DNA of 40,043 nucleotides, taken from Symbiodinium natans. Taxonomy: Eukaryota > Sar > Dinophyceae > Suessiales > Symbiodiniaceae. Within the stretch, counting starts at the first letter, position 1. Each line of letters starts with the position of its first letter. Location: the NCBI GenBank assembly GCA_905221605.1, contig CAJNDS010001033.1, forward strand, positions 1-40,043, written 5' to 3'. Under the pieces are notes generated by a model. It was not told the DNA's origin, ran no database searches, and saw only the letters and a program-made list of their open reading frames with translations. This document shows, piece after piece, positions 30,949 to 40,043 of the stretch. Both the position numbers and the translations under genes were made by a program.

Positions 30949-31034
30949 AACCTCCAGTCATCCGCAGCTTCCCCAAAGCCAGGAGTTCGCTCATGGACTC
31001 AGCCTGGCACCCAGGCTTAGGGTCTACGGCTTAG
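30949..31034 (+). other. Exon-like island just right of the retrotransposon (weak)
   Basis: A frame reads PVIRSFPKARSSLMDSAWHP and stops at TAG about 31032. A second frame after CCTCCAG| is also open for 20 codons, so the reading is ambiguous. Confidence 0.2.
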
Positions 31035-31255
31035 AGAAATTGCATAGGGTTTGGGTTTCAACAAGTTTTGACCGAAACGCTTTTGTTTTAGAACCTAGGT
31101 TCACATTCTAAACCCTAAAACCTAAACCCCAGAGGGCGGGTGGGCGAAGCCTTTGGACCTCTTGGTCTTGTGGGGCCTTTTGAGGCCTTTTGGGGCCTGT
31201 CGGGTTTCTTCGGGGCCTCCCTAGAAGTCGGGCCTTTTGGGTTTAGGGTGCGTAG

Positions 31256-31373
31256 GGTTTAGGGTTTAGGGTTTAGGGTTTAGGGTTTAGGGTTTAGGGT
31301 TTAGGGTTTAGGGTTTAGGGTTTAGGGTTTAGGGTTTAGGGTTTAGGGTTTAGGGTTTAGGGTTTAGGGTTTA
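31256..31373 (+). repeat. Pure TTTAGGG tract (~16.5 copies)
   Basis: The longest uninterrupted telomere-type run well inside the window, about 118 bp without a variant. It is followed by unique sequence, so it is interstitial. A second cleaner run lies at 31470-31530. Confidence 0.95.
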
Positions 31374-31585
31374 ATTGCCGAAGCCGTTGGGCTTCTTGGT
31401 GGTCTCCCGGGTCGTGGGGGCCTCTTGGGCTTCCGGGCCTCCGAAAAAAGCCGGCTTAGGGTTTGGGGGTTTGGAGTTTAGGGTTTAGGGTTTAGGGTTT
31501 AGGGTTTAGGGTTTAGGGTTTAGGGTTTAGGGCGTAGGGTTTAGGGTTTCGGGTTTAGGGTCTAGGGGGTTTGGGGTTTGGAGTT

Positions 31586-31708
31586 TACAAGTAGGGGCCC
31601 CCTAGTTACACGTAGGGTTATAAGGTCCCCAAGTTGGGTTATAAGTCGTATTATGCGGGTTATAACTCCCCTAACTCAAGTTAGTATCATACAGGGCACC
31701 TACTTGTA
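31586..31708. mobile_element. MITE family B, copy 2
   Basis: Starts TACAAGTAGGGGCCCCC and ends GGGCACCTACTTGTA (inverted repeats). The interior shares GTAGGGTTATAAGGT and TAAGTCGTATTA with copy 1 at 20091-20201. 123 bp, non-coding. Confidence 0.8.
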
Positions 31709-31944
31709 AGGTTTGGGGTTTGGGGTGTGGACTTTAGGGTTTAGGGTTTAGGGTTTCGGGTTTAGGGTTTAGGGCTCAGGGTTCAGGGTTTTGGGGTTCG
31801 GGGTCTGGGGTTTAGGGTTTGGTGCCTCCCTGGGCCTCCAGGATTTGAGGCCTCTGGCGCCTACTGCTTTGGCCTAAACCCCTACACCCTAAACCCTAAA
31901 CCCTAGACCCTAAACCCTAAACCCTAAGCCCTAAACCCTAAACC

Positions 31945-32420
31945 GTAAGGGTAGTTACACGGTCAGGTCTTTCAAGCATTCTAATTCTAAGTGTAGTTGG
32001 TTCCTTAGGGTGTAGGTTGTAGGGTTTAGGGCTTACATGGGCACTGAGTATGGTCCCTTACCTCCCTTTCTGAAGTATGGGCCTTGGGCTGTAGAGGGTC
32101 TATAAGGGGGCAACTACCCTAAGAGTGGATTGGTTTACTTAACCTCGGCTTGTCAGCTGTTTCAACAAGCCACTTGGGAACTTCCCAAAGACGTCACACA
32201 ACTACAATTGATCATTTATTTTGGTTTGTGGATTTCGGGTCTAGGGTTCAGGGTTTTGTGGCTCACCGATTCGAGGGTTTCGGCGCTTCAAGCTTCAGGC
32301 TCAAGGCTCGTATGGGAGCTTTTGGGTCAAGAAAGGTTTGGGGTTTAGAGTTCAGGGCTGAGGGCTTGGGACTTATGAGTCTGAGATCCTAAGCCCCAAA
32401 CCACAAATCCTAAACCCCTC
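31945..32420. other. Unique sequence without recognised gene
   Basis: Open frames at 32130-32348 and 32150-32392 overlap each other and show no motif; repeat-derived strings (FRVLW, GLGF) make them doubtful. Nothing is called. Confidence 0.4.
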
Positions 32421-32468
32421 CTATTTATTATTATTCTTATTATCATTATTATATATATATATATATAA
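32421..32468. repeat. (ATT)n/(AT)n microsatellite
   Basis: TATTATTATT-type triplets grade into an uninterrupted AT dinucleotide run at about 32449-32467. Confidence 0.85.
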
Positions 32469-32566
32469 TGAATGTTAGTTGAACCCCTCTGTGCTCGAGA
32501 TTCGACCTTCCAGTGCCCCCCGTAATTCAAGAAGAGGGCCTCCTAAACCCTGCCGAGAGAGCCCAC

Positions 32567-32643
32567 AGCCCCTTAATTGAGGAATGTACCTTCGACCATA
32601 TAGGGATCCTTAGTATGATGAAGGTATATTCCTCAAAGAGGCT
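32567..32643. repeat. Fold-back (MITE-like) element
   Basis: The left arm AGCCCCTTAATTGAGGAATG then TACCTTC (32567-32593) is the near reverse complement of GAAGGTATATTCCTCAAAGA then GGCT (32620-32643). 77 bp hairpin with a 26-base loop. Confidence 0.65.
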
Positions 32644-33033
32644 CTTGGGGCACATCCCAAACCCGAAGGCTGTTCCCCAGCCCAGACCACCCCCACGCGC
32701 CCCCGACCAACCCCATCCAACCCTTCCAAAAGCCAAACTCTGTCAAAACGTCATCGGGCCCCAAGCCCCATACAGTTACCCTCAACCCTAAACCTACATA
32801 AAAGCCCTGAACCCAAAGCCCCTACAGCCCCAAACCCTAAAGCCCTAATTAAAGTCCGAAAGCACAAACCCCAACCCCCAACCCCCAAAACCCCAACCCC
32901 CAGACCCCAGACCCCGAACCCCAAACCCCAAACCCCAAACCCCAGACCCCAAACCTTCAGCCCTAAGCCCCAAACCCTAAACCCTAAGCCCTAAACCCCA
33001 AACCCCAAACCCCAAACCCCAAACCCCAAAAAG

Positions 33034-33096
33034 GCATGCATGGCGTGAACTTCCGGCCCGAGGAGCTCCAGGACGCCGGCTGCTGCTCCCCTTGAA
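33034..33096 (+). other. Short coding-like island
   Basis: Reads MHGVNFRPEELQDAGCCSP and then stops. The string EELQDAG resembles the L-x-x-AG repeats of some protist proteins. Only about 20 codons. Confidence 0.2.
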
Positions 33097-33182
33097 CCTC
33101 GAAACCGCATCGCCTCCCCAAGTGGGGGTAGGGTTTAGGGTTGAGGGTTGAGGGTTTAGGGTGTAGGGTTTAGGGTTTAGGG

Positions 33183-33390
33183 TTGGTTCTTGGGATATTC
33201 TTAAGTAGGGCTTTTGGGACCCGAAATAGGGCGATCAGTACAGTCACTACATTTTTAACCCTACTTCTAACTTCTAACTACCCCGTCTTATACTGGGATC
33301 CCCCAAGCTGGACGATAATTTTCACGCCGCGCGACCTGCCCGCCTCAGCCAGGCCTGCCCAGCGGCGGATGTGAAGGTGCTGTTAGGCTT
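33183..33390 (+). other. Unique sequence, possible exon trace
   Basis: A 63-codon frame lacks motifs. A different frame at about 33323-33388 reads LSQACPAADVKVLLGF with G/C-rich third positions and runs into TTTAGGG. Neither can be assigned. Confidence 0.2.
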
Positions 33391-33876
33391 CAGGTTTAGG
33401 GTTTAGGGTTTAGGGTTTAGGGTTTAGGGTTTAGGGCTTAGGGTTTAGGGCTTAGGGTTTAGGGTTTAGGGTTTAGAGATGAGGGTTTAGGGTTTAGGGC
33501 TTGGAGAGGCTTCGTGGAGGATCCTGTTACAACACGCAGGCACCCCAAATGCGGCAGTGGCAAAACAACAAGAGACAAGCAAACAAGGATGCAGAGCCCG
33601 GGGGGGGGGGGGAGGGGGCACCCCAGTGGCGCCTTGGATTTCTTTACTGTCAGTTGTTTAGACAAATAACTTGAGAAACATTCAGAGTGATGTCACACAC
33701 ACAGAGAGACGTTTTTTGCTTGTTTTATTCTTGAGGGTTTAGGCCCTGTTGAGGGTTTAGGGCCCCGTTTAGGGGTGGAGGGTTGAGGTGTGATGTTCAG
33801 GGTTTAAAGGGGTTTAGGGTTCAGGGTTTAGGGTTTAGGGTTTAGGGTTTAGGGCTCAGGGGTTTCGGGTTTTATG

Positions 33877-33985
33877 GCTTCGGGTGGTCATTGCTGGTGA
33901 GGACGCCTGGGACATGTTTGACCCCAGTGGGAAGGGAGCCATCTCGCCGGATGCTCAGCGAAGGATGGCTGGAGTTCTCGCACCC
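33877..33985 (+). other. Exon-like fragment with EF-hand-like loop
   Basis: Reads AGEDAWDMFDPSGKGAISP and then DAQRRMAGVL. The loop DPSGKGAISPDA has Asp at position 1, Ser at 3, Gly at 6 and Ile at 8 of an EF-hand, but Ala instead of Glu at 12, as in degenerate centrin- or calmodulin-type hands. It is flanked by telomere-like repeats on both sides. Probably an exon or an exon relic of an EF-hand protein. Confidence 0.45.
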
Positions 33986-34110
33986 TTAAGCCTAAACGCC
34001 CCTAAACCGTGGTTTAGGGTTTAGGGCTTAGGGTTTAGGGTTTAGGGCTGAGAGCTTAGGGCTTAGGGCTTAGGGTTTAGGTTTAGGGTTTAGGGTTCGG
34101 GAATTTTGGG

Positions 34111-35150
34111 TTTGGGGTTTAGGGTGTTACGGGCAACCCTAAACCCTAAGCCCTCGCACCCCAAGTACACCTTCAAGCCCTGAAGCCCCCCCTCAACCTT
34201 AAGGCGGGTTTCCCAAAACAGGGGTGGCCGTACCTTTTGGGATTCCTCCCCTGGGGGTTGTGAAGAAATTTGTTATGGAGTAAGTAAAGGTACCCTAAAC
34301 CCTAAACCCTAAACCCTAAACCCTAAACCCCAAACCCTAAAGATTAAACCTAAACCCTAAACCCTAGACACTCCCCATCTTGGGGAAATACCTTGCTCGC
34401 CACAAGGCGCCGAAGTATGAGCCCCCCCCCCCCCCCTAAACCGAAGTTTTTCAAGGCCGAGCTTCCTTTAGGTACCCAGAGCGCCCAACATCCTTTGCTT
34501 TAAGGCGTATTTTAGGTTTCAGGGTCTAGGGTTTAGGGTTTAGGCGTATTCCTGTTACACCATATTAGGCACCCGGATTCTGATTGAAGGCGTTTCCCTT
34601 CGTTAGGGGCTCTATACCTTGAGAAGCACTGGGCTCTTGGGGTAGGGTTCAGGGACCTTGCTCTCCAAACCCTGAACCCTCAACCCTCAACCCTAAACCC
34701 TAGACCCTAAACCGTAAACCCTAAACCCTAAACCCTACTTTGGGAAACGCCCCCATAGCTTGAATGACCATCCTGCAGTTGTAGGTCTAAACCCTGCGAC
34801 CTGCTCTTTCGCAGTAGACTTGGGCGCACCCCCTGAACCCTAGACTCTCGGGCTTAGGGTTTAGGGTTCAAGGTTCAGGGCTTAGGGTTTAAGGTTTAGG
34901 GTTTAGGGTTTAGGGTTTAGGGTTTAGGGTTTAGGGCTAAACCCGAAGGTTTCAGGGTGTAGCTTGTCGGCTTCGACTTCACCCGAAAATGAAACTACCC
35001 ATAACCTACTTGGCCCACAGAGCCGGGTTTGGGGTTAAGGGTTCAGGGCCTCCCCTAAACCCTAAACCCTAAACCCTAAACCCTAAAAACCCTAAACCCT
35101 AAACCCTAAACCCTAAACCCTAAACCCTAAACCCTAAACCCTAAACGAAG
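34111..35150. other. No gene seen: telomere-like tracts and unique filler
   Basis: Alternating C-rich and G-rich tracts with 50-150 bp unique spacers. A short hairpin CCCAAAA...TTTTGGG lies at about 34212-34241, and a 15-base C run at 34422-34436. No coding island could be supported. Confidence 0.5.
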
Positions 35151-35158
35151 CCTGGTAG

Positions 35159-35234
35159 GTACGCCGACTTCTGCCGGGTCATGTCTCAGAAAGTCCAGTT
35201 CGGGCGGCATCTCAACCGTCAGATGTACAAGTAG
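35159..35234 (+). other. Exon-like island, possible C-terminal exon
   Basis: After CTGGTAG| the frame reads YADFCRVMSQKVQFGRHLNR, then QMYK and a TAG stop at 35232. G/C-rich third positions. A telomere-like tract (35055-35147) lies directly upstream where an intron would be. Family unknown. Confidence 0.35.
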
Positions 35235-35579
35235 CGTGGACCTTTGCTTAAGATTTGGGACCCTGTCGATGATTTATGAACCTTACCATGTGCTTTTTAT
35301 GGGGTTACAGGGTGCAGAAACCCCTAAAACCTAAGCCCTAAGCCCTAAAACCTGAACCCTAAACCCTAAACCCTAAACCCTAGACCCTAGACCCTAGACC
35401 CTAGACCCTACCCCCTAAACCCTAAGCCCTAAAGGGTGCAGAAAGCATGAATGCAGGCTGGGCCGCAGGATCCTGAACAACCGGTTTAGGGTTTAGGGTT
35501 TAGGGTTGAGGGCTTAGGGCTTAGGGCTTAGGGCTTAGGGCTTAGGGTTTAGGTTTAGGGTTTAGGGTTTAGGGTTTAA

Positions 35580-36060
35580 GGGGCCTATACGGGAACCCAA
35601 ACTCGCTAAAGAAAGGGAATAAGGGCCTACTCTCGGTTCTCGGCAAGTATCTCCATCCCGAAGCCCTAGACCCTTGATACTCTTTATGTAAGACCTGCTT
35701 GCACCACCACTCCCGCCCTCTAACAGAATGCGAACCTAAGCCAAGATTGCACCATTTTTCCCTAGGTTGCTCTTGGGTCACCTGGGTCTAGTTACTGTGT
35801 GAACAGGCTTGAATGAAAGACCCTACGCAGTTCCAACAATAGGCTGACAAGTTATTCGCATGTAGATTGTCCATTGCTACCTAGTGTTCATGGTCGATCA
35901 CAATCATGTGACTGTTATGAGCGAGTGTTTGTAAATTGGTGAGTGTCCTTTTTGGGGATATTAGCAAAAACCACCATAGCCACACTACTTCTAGTCCGTG
36001 TCTCTTGATCATGCATAGATCTCGGGGTCTTATGTTTTGCCGAACCCTGAACCCTAAGCC
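35580..36060. other. Unique sequence, no gene
   Basis: Contains an arm (about 35760-35780) related to the fold-back at 20769-20885. The minus-strand frames at 35569-35781 and 35915-36169 have no motif. Confidence 0.4.
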
Positions 36061-36076
36061 CCTGGGATACGGTACT

Positions 36077-36119
36077 ATAATCCCTATTAAGGACTGTTAG
36101 TATAAGGGGGAACATCCCA
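36077..36119 (+). repeat. Half copy of the fold-back element at 39030-39126
   Basis: ATAATCCCTATTAAGGACTG then TTAGTATAAGGGGGAACATC matches the right arm of the element at 39083-39126 with few differences. Only one arm is present. Confidence 0.65.
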
Positions 36120-36134
36120 ACGAAGCCCTGAAAT

Positions 36135-36254
36135 TTCACATCTGTGCGAGAACAACTTGGCATCTGCACTCAAGAGCATGCCTCTCTGTCCGAGACGCTT
36201 CTGCAGCTTGCAGACAAGCTGGCAGCGCCTTTGCGATGGGAACTCTGGGTTCAG
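36135..36254 (+). other. Exon-like island (helical)
   Basis: 40 open codons reading VREQLGICTQEHASLSETLL then QLADKLAAPLRWELW, an amphipathic-helix composition, ending in a TTTAGGG tract. A second frame is also open here, so the choice rests on composition. Family unknown. Confidence 0.35.
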
Positions 36255-36299
36255 GATTTAAGGTTTAGGGTTTAGGGTTTAGGGTTTAGGGGTCAGCAG

Positions 36300-37257
36300 C
36301 AGACCATGTGAGGCATAAGGCTTTTCACGTGTTTGTGAAGTCGCCGCGTGGCATTACTCATGTTTTCTTTAGCCTTCGACGTGGGGTAAGCCAAGTAACC
36401 CTAAACCCTAAACCAAGGGGTTTCAAAAGATCAGCAAGCCTATTCACCAGCCGGAACCAAAGAAAGTACCATGGTCATATGTTTTGCAGGATCCTCTCTT
36501 GTTTCAGTAGACCACCCAAAAAACGCAAAAACCCTAAACGCCCATTTTACATCGAACTGTACCGGCTCTTAGGACTTTAACCTTTTGGGTTTTTGTAGAA
36601 ACTGCAATAAGGAGCCCAAACAATAAACTTTTATGAGGAGTTCAGAAGTCAGCCAAGCGTTTGTGTGGACACTAAAGGGGCCCTAAACCCTAAACCCTAA
36701 GCCCTAAACCCTAAACCCTAAACCCGATTTGTATGGACAATTAGTTGCACGCTCGTGGGCCTGAGCGGCTGGAAGATCTCCCTGGTCACCTGACACGCAT
36801 ACCCCGAGTCCTGGGGTTTAGGGTTTAGGGTTTTAGGGTTTAGGTTTTAGGGTTTAGGGTTAGGGCTTCGGGCCCAAATCCCCCGGCTCAGACAACAAGA
36901 AGGCTCGGCTTAGACGTTTGGAGGCTAGATTTAGGGGTCTCAGGGCTTGAGCTGAACGATAAAACCGCCAACCCTCCAAGGGTTTAGGGTTTAGGGTTTA
37001 GGAATTAGGGTTTAGGAATTAGGGTTTAGGGTTTAGGGTTTAGGGTTCCAAACCGAAACCTCTGTCATGGCCAGGGGCAAAGAGAGGCACTGGTCTTGGG
37101 TCACAACTCACATAGGGATCGGAATGATTCCTAATAGTGTTCCTTTATGGTCCTTTTGTAATCATACCATAGTAATCCCCAAAACCCTAGTTTAATTATT
37201 AAGGCGCCTAGATTACCGTGTTTGTTCAGATAAATCGATTTGGGTTTTTTGGATGTC
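36300..37257. other. Telomere-like tracts and unique sequence, no gene called
   Basis: A 90-codon frame at 36308-36580 is interrupted by repeat-derived residues. CCCTAAA occurs at 36680-36725, and TTTAGGG at 36812-36870 and 36980-37050. No motif is seen. Confidence 0.4.
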
Positions 37258-37380
37258 TACTTGGAGGTTCATAGGCAGTTATAAGTAGAGTTATGAGTAT
37301 CCTGATTTGGGTTCTACGTCTCTACGTTTTTGTTACCACATCTATAATCCTACTTATAGCTACCCATGAACGTCCAAGTA
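37258..37380. mobile_element. MITE family A, complete copy
   Basis: The left arm TACTTGGAGGTTCATAGGCA then GTTATAAGTAG and the right arm CTACTTATAGCTACCCATGA then ACGTCCAAGTA are about 35 bp inverted repeats with roughly five mismatches. 123 bp and non-coding. Related to 14104-14217, 14311-14336 and 16763-16812. Confidence 0.8.
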
Positions 37381-37781
37381 GGGTTTGGGATTTAGGGCCT
37401 TCACTTATAAGCCTGACCCCTCACTAGCCTGCGACATGTGCACCAGCCGCTTGGACAACGCTATTATGTTTGTGACCTGACTAAGCTGCATACCTCGCGC
37501 CAAAAGAGGTTCGCTCGTTCCGATCGCCAACTCGAGCTGCTAGGACAACTCTAAACCCTACACCCTAGACTGGCCCTAAACCCTAAACCCTAAACCCTAA
37601 ACCCTAAACCCTAAACCTACAAACCCTAAACACTAAACCCCAAACCTATAATCCCCAAACCCTATATAACCCTTAAACCCGCTTAAACCCTAAACCCTAA
37701 ACCCTAAACCCTACACCCTAAACCATGGCTCTGCGCAGGTTTTTTGGCACAAGCTGACTCGACCCAAGGTCGGGTCCGCGT

Positions 37782-37847
37782 ATGTCTGCCATGAGCGCCA
37801 GCGACTCCCAGGTTTCAGTCCGCGAGGTCCAGCTGCAGGAGGCCTTT
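37782..37847 (+). other. Exon-like island with GTAAGG donor
   Basis: ATG at 37782 begins MSAMSASDSQVSVREVQLQE and the frame runs 22 codons to |GTAAGG, a good 5' splice-site match. The bases after it are TTTGGGG/TTTAGGG repeat. It could be a first coding exon whose intron is telomere-like repeat. Confidence 0.35.
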
Positions 37848-37912
37848 GTAAGGGTTTGGGGTTTAGGGTTTGGGGTTTAGGGTTTAGGGTTTAGGGTTCA
37901 GGGCTTAGGGTT

Positions 37913-38331
37913 TAATCCCTTCCCCCTTTTATTAAATACCCCCCCAATAATAAAAATACTTTCCGGAAAAACCTCCCGAAACCGAGCCCGCCTTTTAAAC
38001 CCTATTCCGAATTAGGGGGGGGGGGGTTCAGGCCTCCAAGAAATCCTTCAACACCAATAAAACCCTCAGAGGGTTTTGGGTTGGGGGGTCTAGGGTTAAT
38101 TAAGGGTTTAGGGCTTAGGGTTCAGGGTTTAGGTTTAATTTAGAGGCCCGTCTTTTGGCAGCACGAAGCTGTCTGTCAGCTGCCTGTGAGCCTGGCTCTC
38201 CACACCCTGAAGTCTAATTTTGCGACATTTCGATAAAAATACCCCCTAATAATAAAAACACATTTCGAATTTTTAAAGGGGGGGGGGGGGGGAGGGGGGA
38301 CCCCCCGTTTAATATTAGGGGGAAGGGATTA
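37913..38331. mobile_element. 419 bp element with ~31 bp terminal inverted repeats
   Basis: The left end TAATCCCTTCCCCCTTTTAT then TAAATACCCCCC and the right end CCCCCCGTTTAATATTAGGG then GGAAGGGATTA are inverted repeats with few mismatches. Subterminal AATAATAAAAA motifs recur at 37946-37957 and 38247-38258. The interior holds G homopolymers, telomere-like heptamers and the island at 38162. No transposase is present. Confidence 0.6.
38162..38236 (+). other. Exon-like island inside the 419 bp TIR element (weak)
   Basis: TTTTGGCAG| is followed by HEAVCQLPVSLALHTLKS and a stop at 38234. If real it is a captured coding piece within a non-autonomous element. Confidence 0.22.
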
Positions 38332-38576
38332 GGGCTCTGGGCTTGGGGCTTGGGTTGTAGTGTTTAGGGCTCAGGGTGTCGGTGGCAGGTGTGCAGGCCA
38401 ATGCGTTGCAGGTGGCATTCTTGTTTTTGAGCGCCTGCGTATGCTGTCTAGTATGAGCGCATGCCGCATATCTCCCCGACAAAAGGAGCACATGACTGGC
38501 GCCAAAGTCAGTGGAGACATGCCGCCTCATGTTAACTACTCATAGCCTCATTTAGGATGCTTCGAAACCTCTACTT

Positions 38577-38762
38577 ATGTTTCCCAAAAACGAACCTCCG
38601 AGACTCAGCTTGCCCAGGGTTTCGAACCCCCGGTTGGTCCAGGAAGATGCAGACCTCAGCAGCAGCACGAGAATACCTTCGTCTCCAATGTACTTGTCTG
38701 AGCGCAGTGTCCAAGCATTCTCCAACGAGGGCTACGAGATCAAGGAGACCCCACTGTCCTAA
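38577..38762 (+). other. Small open frame, possible C-terminal exon
   Basis: 61 codons from ATG 38577 to TAA. The last 40 codons (VQEDADLSSSTRIPSSPMYL, then SERSVQAFSNEGYEIKETPL) have natural composition and codon use. Family unknown; the start is uncertain because the upstream part is less convincing. Confidence 0.35.
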
Positions 38763-39029
38763 AATGGGATTTGCGAAAATATAAGGGACCCCTAAAATAG
38801 ACCCCCAAATTTTCGGATTCCCTTAAAAAAAGGACCCCCAATAAGGTCCCCTAATTTCGGCTAAACGTTTAGGGTTTAGTGTTTCACCCCTGGTTCTTAG
38901 TAGGGAATTAGGGAATGAGGGCCGTATATATACCCTTTAAGGGATTAGATAGGGGATACGCCAAATAAGCTTCCAGACATGCCTGTGGTAAGCGACCTAG
39001 GGGGGGCTCCCATGTCTAAATGCGATTAA
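38763..39029. other. Unique sequence, no gene
   Basis: A/C-rich strings (GGACCCCTAAAATAGACCCC) and short palindromic stretches. Nothing is assigned. Confidence 0.4.
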
Positions 39030-39126
39030 TGGGATGTCCCCCCCACAGTCCTTTAATGCATAGGGATTATCATAGGGGGCATGATAATCCCTATTGAGGG
39101 CTGTTAGTGTAAGGGGGTACATCCCA
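39030..39126. repeat. Fold-back (MITE-like) element
   Basis: The left arm TGGGATGTCCCCCCCACAGT...GGGATTATCAT (39030-39072) pairs with the right arm ATGATAATCCC...GGTACATCCCA (39081-39126), about 43 bp per arm with gaps. A solitary arm occurs at 36077-36119. Confidence 0.75.
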
Positions 39127-39379
39127 AGTAATCCCACAGGCCTCTACGTAGATCCCAGGCTCCCAGAAGACGTCGACTGGTAGATCCGAGGAACCCGAGC
39201 CCCACTTAGGGTTTAGGGCTTAGGGATTAGGGTTTAGGGTTTAGGGCTTAGGGCCTAGGGTTTAGGGTTTAGGGCTTAGGGCTCAGGGTTTAGGGGGGAG
39301 GGTGGAGGGTTCAAAGGTGCGGAAACGGGGTGCGGCGATGGGAAGCTCAAACACGCGCCCGGCCGGGGCCAGGGTAAGG

Positions 39380-39434
39380 CTTACTAAGAAACCCAGCCCT
39401 AAACCCTGCTTGGAAACCCTTTTGACTTAGTAAG
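39380..39434. repeat. Short inverted repeat
   Basis: CTTACTAAG (39380-39388) and CTTAGTAAG (39426-39434) are perfect inverted repeats around a 37-base loop holding CCCTAAA. It may be a small fold-back element. Confidence 0.4.
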
Positions 39435-39939
39435 TCTACTCCGTATCCCTAGAAAGCCTCAAACAATCACCCATAACCCACCTTAATAAGCCCACGGTAC
39501 CAAGTCCAAAAAGGGCTTCCAAGTAACCGGCATTCCAGCTAGGCGGATGGCAAAGCAAAGTGCCAATTGATGGCTTTGGGGCTCCGGGGTGTCATTTGCG
39601 AGGGGCCCTTGAAGTACAGCAACGGCAGGCACAGCTCGAGTTTTGGGTTGAGGGTTTACGGAGGGGGGCCTACTGAATTAGCAAGGATCTTGGGTAGTTT
39701 TGTTTTTTTCAGTTGTTTCTGCAGTGTTTCTCTTGCAGGGGTTCTGAGGGGATGATATTGTTGATAACTGTTTTAAGTCCTGCCTCTCTACCCACAGAAT
39801 CCGTAGCCCCATGGCCCTAAACCCTAAAACCCCACAACCCTAAAACCCCAAGAGCTACACCCTAAGCCCTAAAACCCTCCGAAACCCCAACATACCCCAA
39901 CACCCCAACACTCTAAGCCGTAAACCCTAAAGCCAAGTG
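39435..39939. other. Unique sequence with C-rich repeats, no gene called
   Basis: A 62-codon frame at 39567-39755 overlaps a second open frame (GALEVQQRQAQLEF) and cannot be chosen. CCCTAAAA-type repeats fill 39820-39930. Confidence 0.35.
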
Positions 39940-39949
39940 AAGGTGGCGG

Positions 39950-40043
39950 AACCCTAAACCCTAAACCCTAAACCCTAAACCCTAAACCCTAAACCCTAAA
40001 CCCTAAACCCTAAACCCTAAACCCTAAACCCTAAACCCTAAAC
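39950..40043 (-). repeat. Pure CCCTAAA tract at the right edge (~13 copies)
   Basis: Uninterrupted CCCTAAA from about 39950 to the last base. At a true right-hand chromosome end the + strand should read TTTAGGG, so this is interstitial or the reverse of an end. Confidence 0.95.

Larger units (their letters stand above)
30930..40043. repeat. Degenerate telomere-like repeat mosaic (right block)
   Basis: Continues the left block. G-rich tracts: 31256-31373, 31460-31560, 31735-31780, 33390-33500, 33800-33860, 34010-34110, 34855-34937, 35484-35580, 36260-36292, 36980-37050, 39206-39300. C-rich tracts: 31875-31945, 32885-33030 (mainly CCCCAAA), 34295-34370, 34675-34735, 35055-35147, 35340-35440, 36680-36725, 37570-37725, 39940-40043. 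Homopolymer G or C runs sit at 33599-33617, 34422-34436, 38018-38028 and 38278-38298. Confidence 0.9.

Noticed and set aside
39950-40043. True chromosome end at the right edge
   Set aside because: C-rich strand on + at a right end is the wrong orientation, and the flank is ordinary mosaic.

Overview
The window looks like nuclear DNA of a dinoflagellate (alveolate protist). Three things point there: a remnant of the dinoflagellate spliced leader (TTTTGGCTCAAG core) in both LTRs of a retrotransposon, very abundant TTTAGGG/CCCTAAA telomere-type repeats, and short coding-like islands with G/C-rich third positions. I cannot name a species. No rRNA, tRNA, CRISPR array or bacterial operon was found.

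Layout. (1) 1-11713: a head-to-tail satellite array of about 870 bp units (11 full-length units, one 608 bp deletion unit, partial units at both ends), each with a cluster of ~43-53 bp sub-repeats; I judge it non-coding. (2) 11714-21042: a mosaic of degenerate telomere-like tracts in both orientations, an AT-rich microsatellite island, small fold-back (MITE-like) elements, one decayed minus-strand gene fragment (19354-19780) and many 60-250 bp exon-like islands, mostly on the + strand. (3) 21043-30929: one complete, young Ty1/copia-type LTR retrotransposon (9887 bp; two 221 bp LTRs differing at one seen position; 5 bp target duplication CCCTA) inserted into a CCCTAAA tract. (4) 30930-40043: the telomere-like mosaic resumes, with more fold-back elements, exon-like islands (one EF-hand-like) and a pure CCCTAAA run leaving the window at the right edge.

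The retrotransposon is the centre of interest. It encodes one very long Gag-Pol (21326-30523, broken by two single-base indels near its 5' end): Gag with a CCCH finger plus a CCHC knuckle, two retropepsin-like domains in tandem, a cytosine-5 methyltransferase-like domain (GGPPC motif), a D,D35E integrase with a large acidic insert, a domain with the HxD...H...R signature of 2-oxoglutarate/Fe(II) dioxygenases, a coiled coil, copia-type reverse transcriptase (YVDD), RNase H, and a C-terminal membrane segment with a Cys/His motif. A DNA-methylating-like and a base-oxidising-like domain in one mobile polyprotein is notable in a lineage whose DNA is known to carry 5-hydroxymethyluracil and 5-methylcytosine. 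The element appears to prime from an internal (anticodon-loop) part of initiator tRNA-Met, as Drosophila copia and yeast Ty5 do.

All calls come from reading the sequence by eye; domain assignments rest on motifs, not on profile searches.
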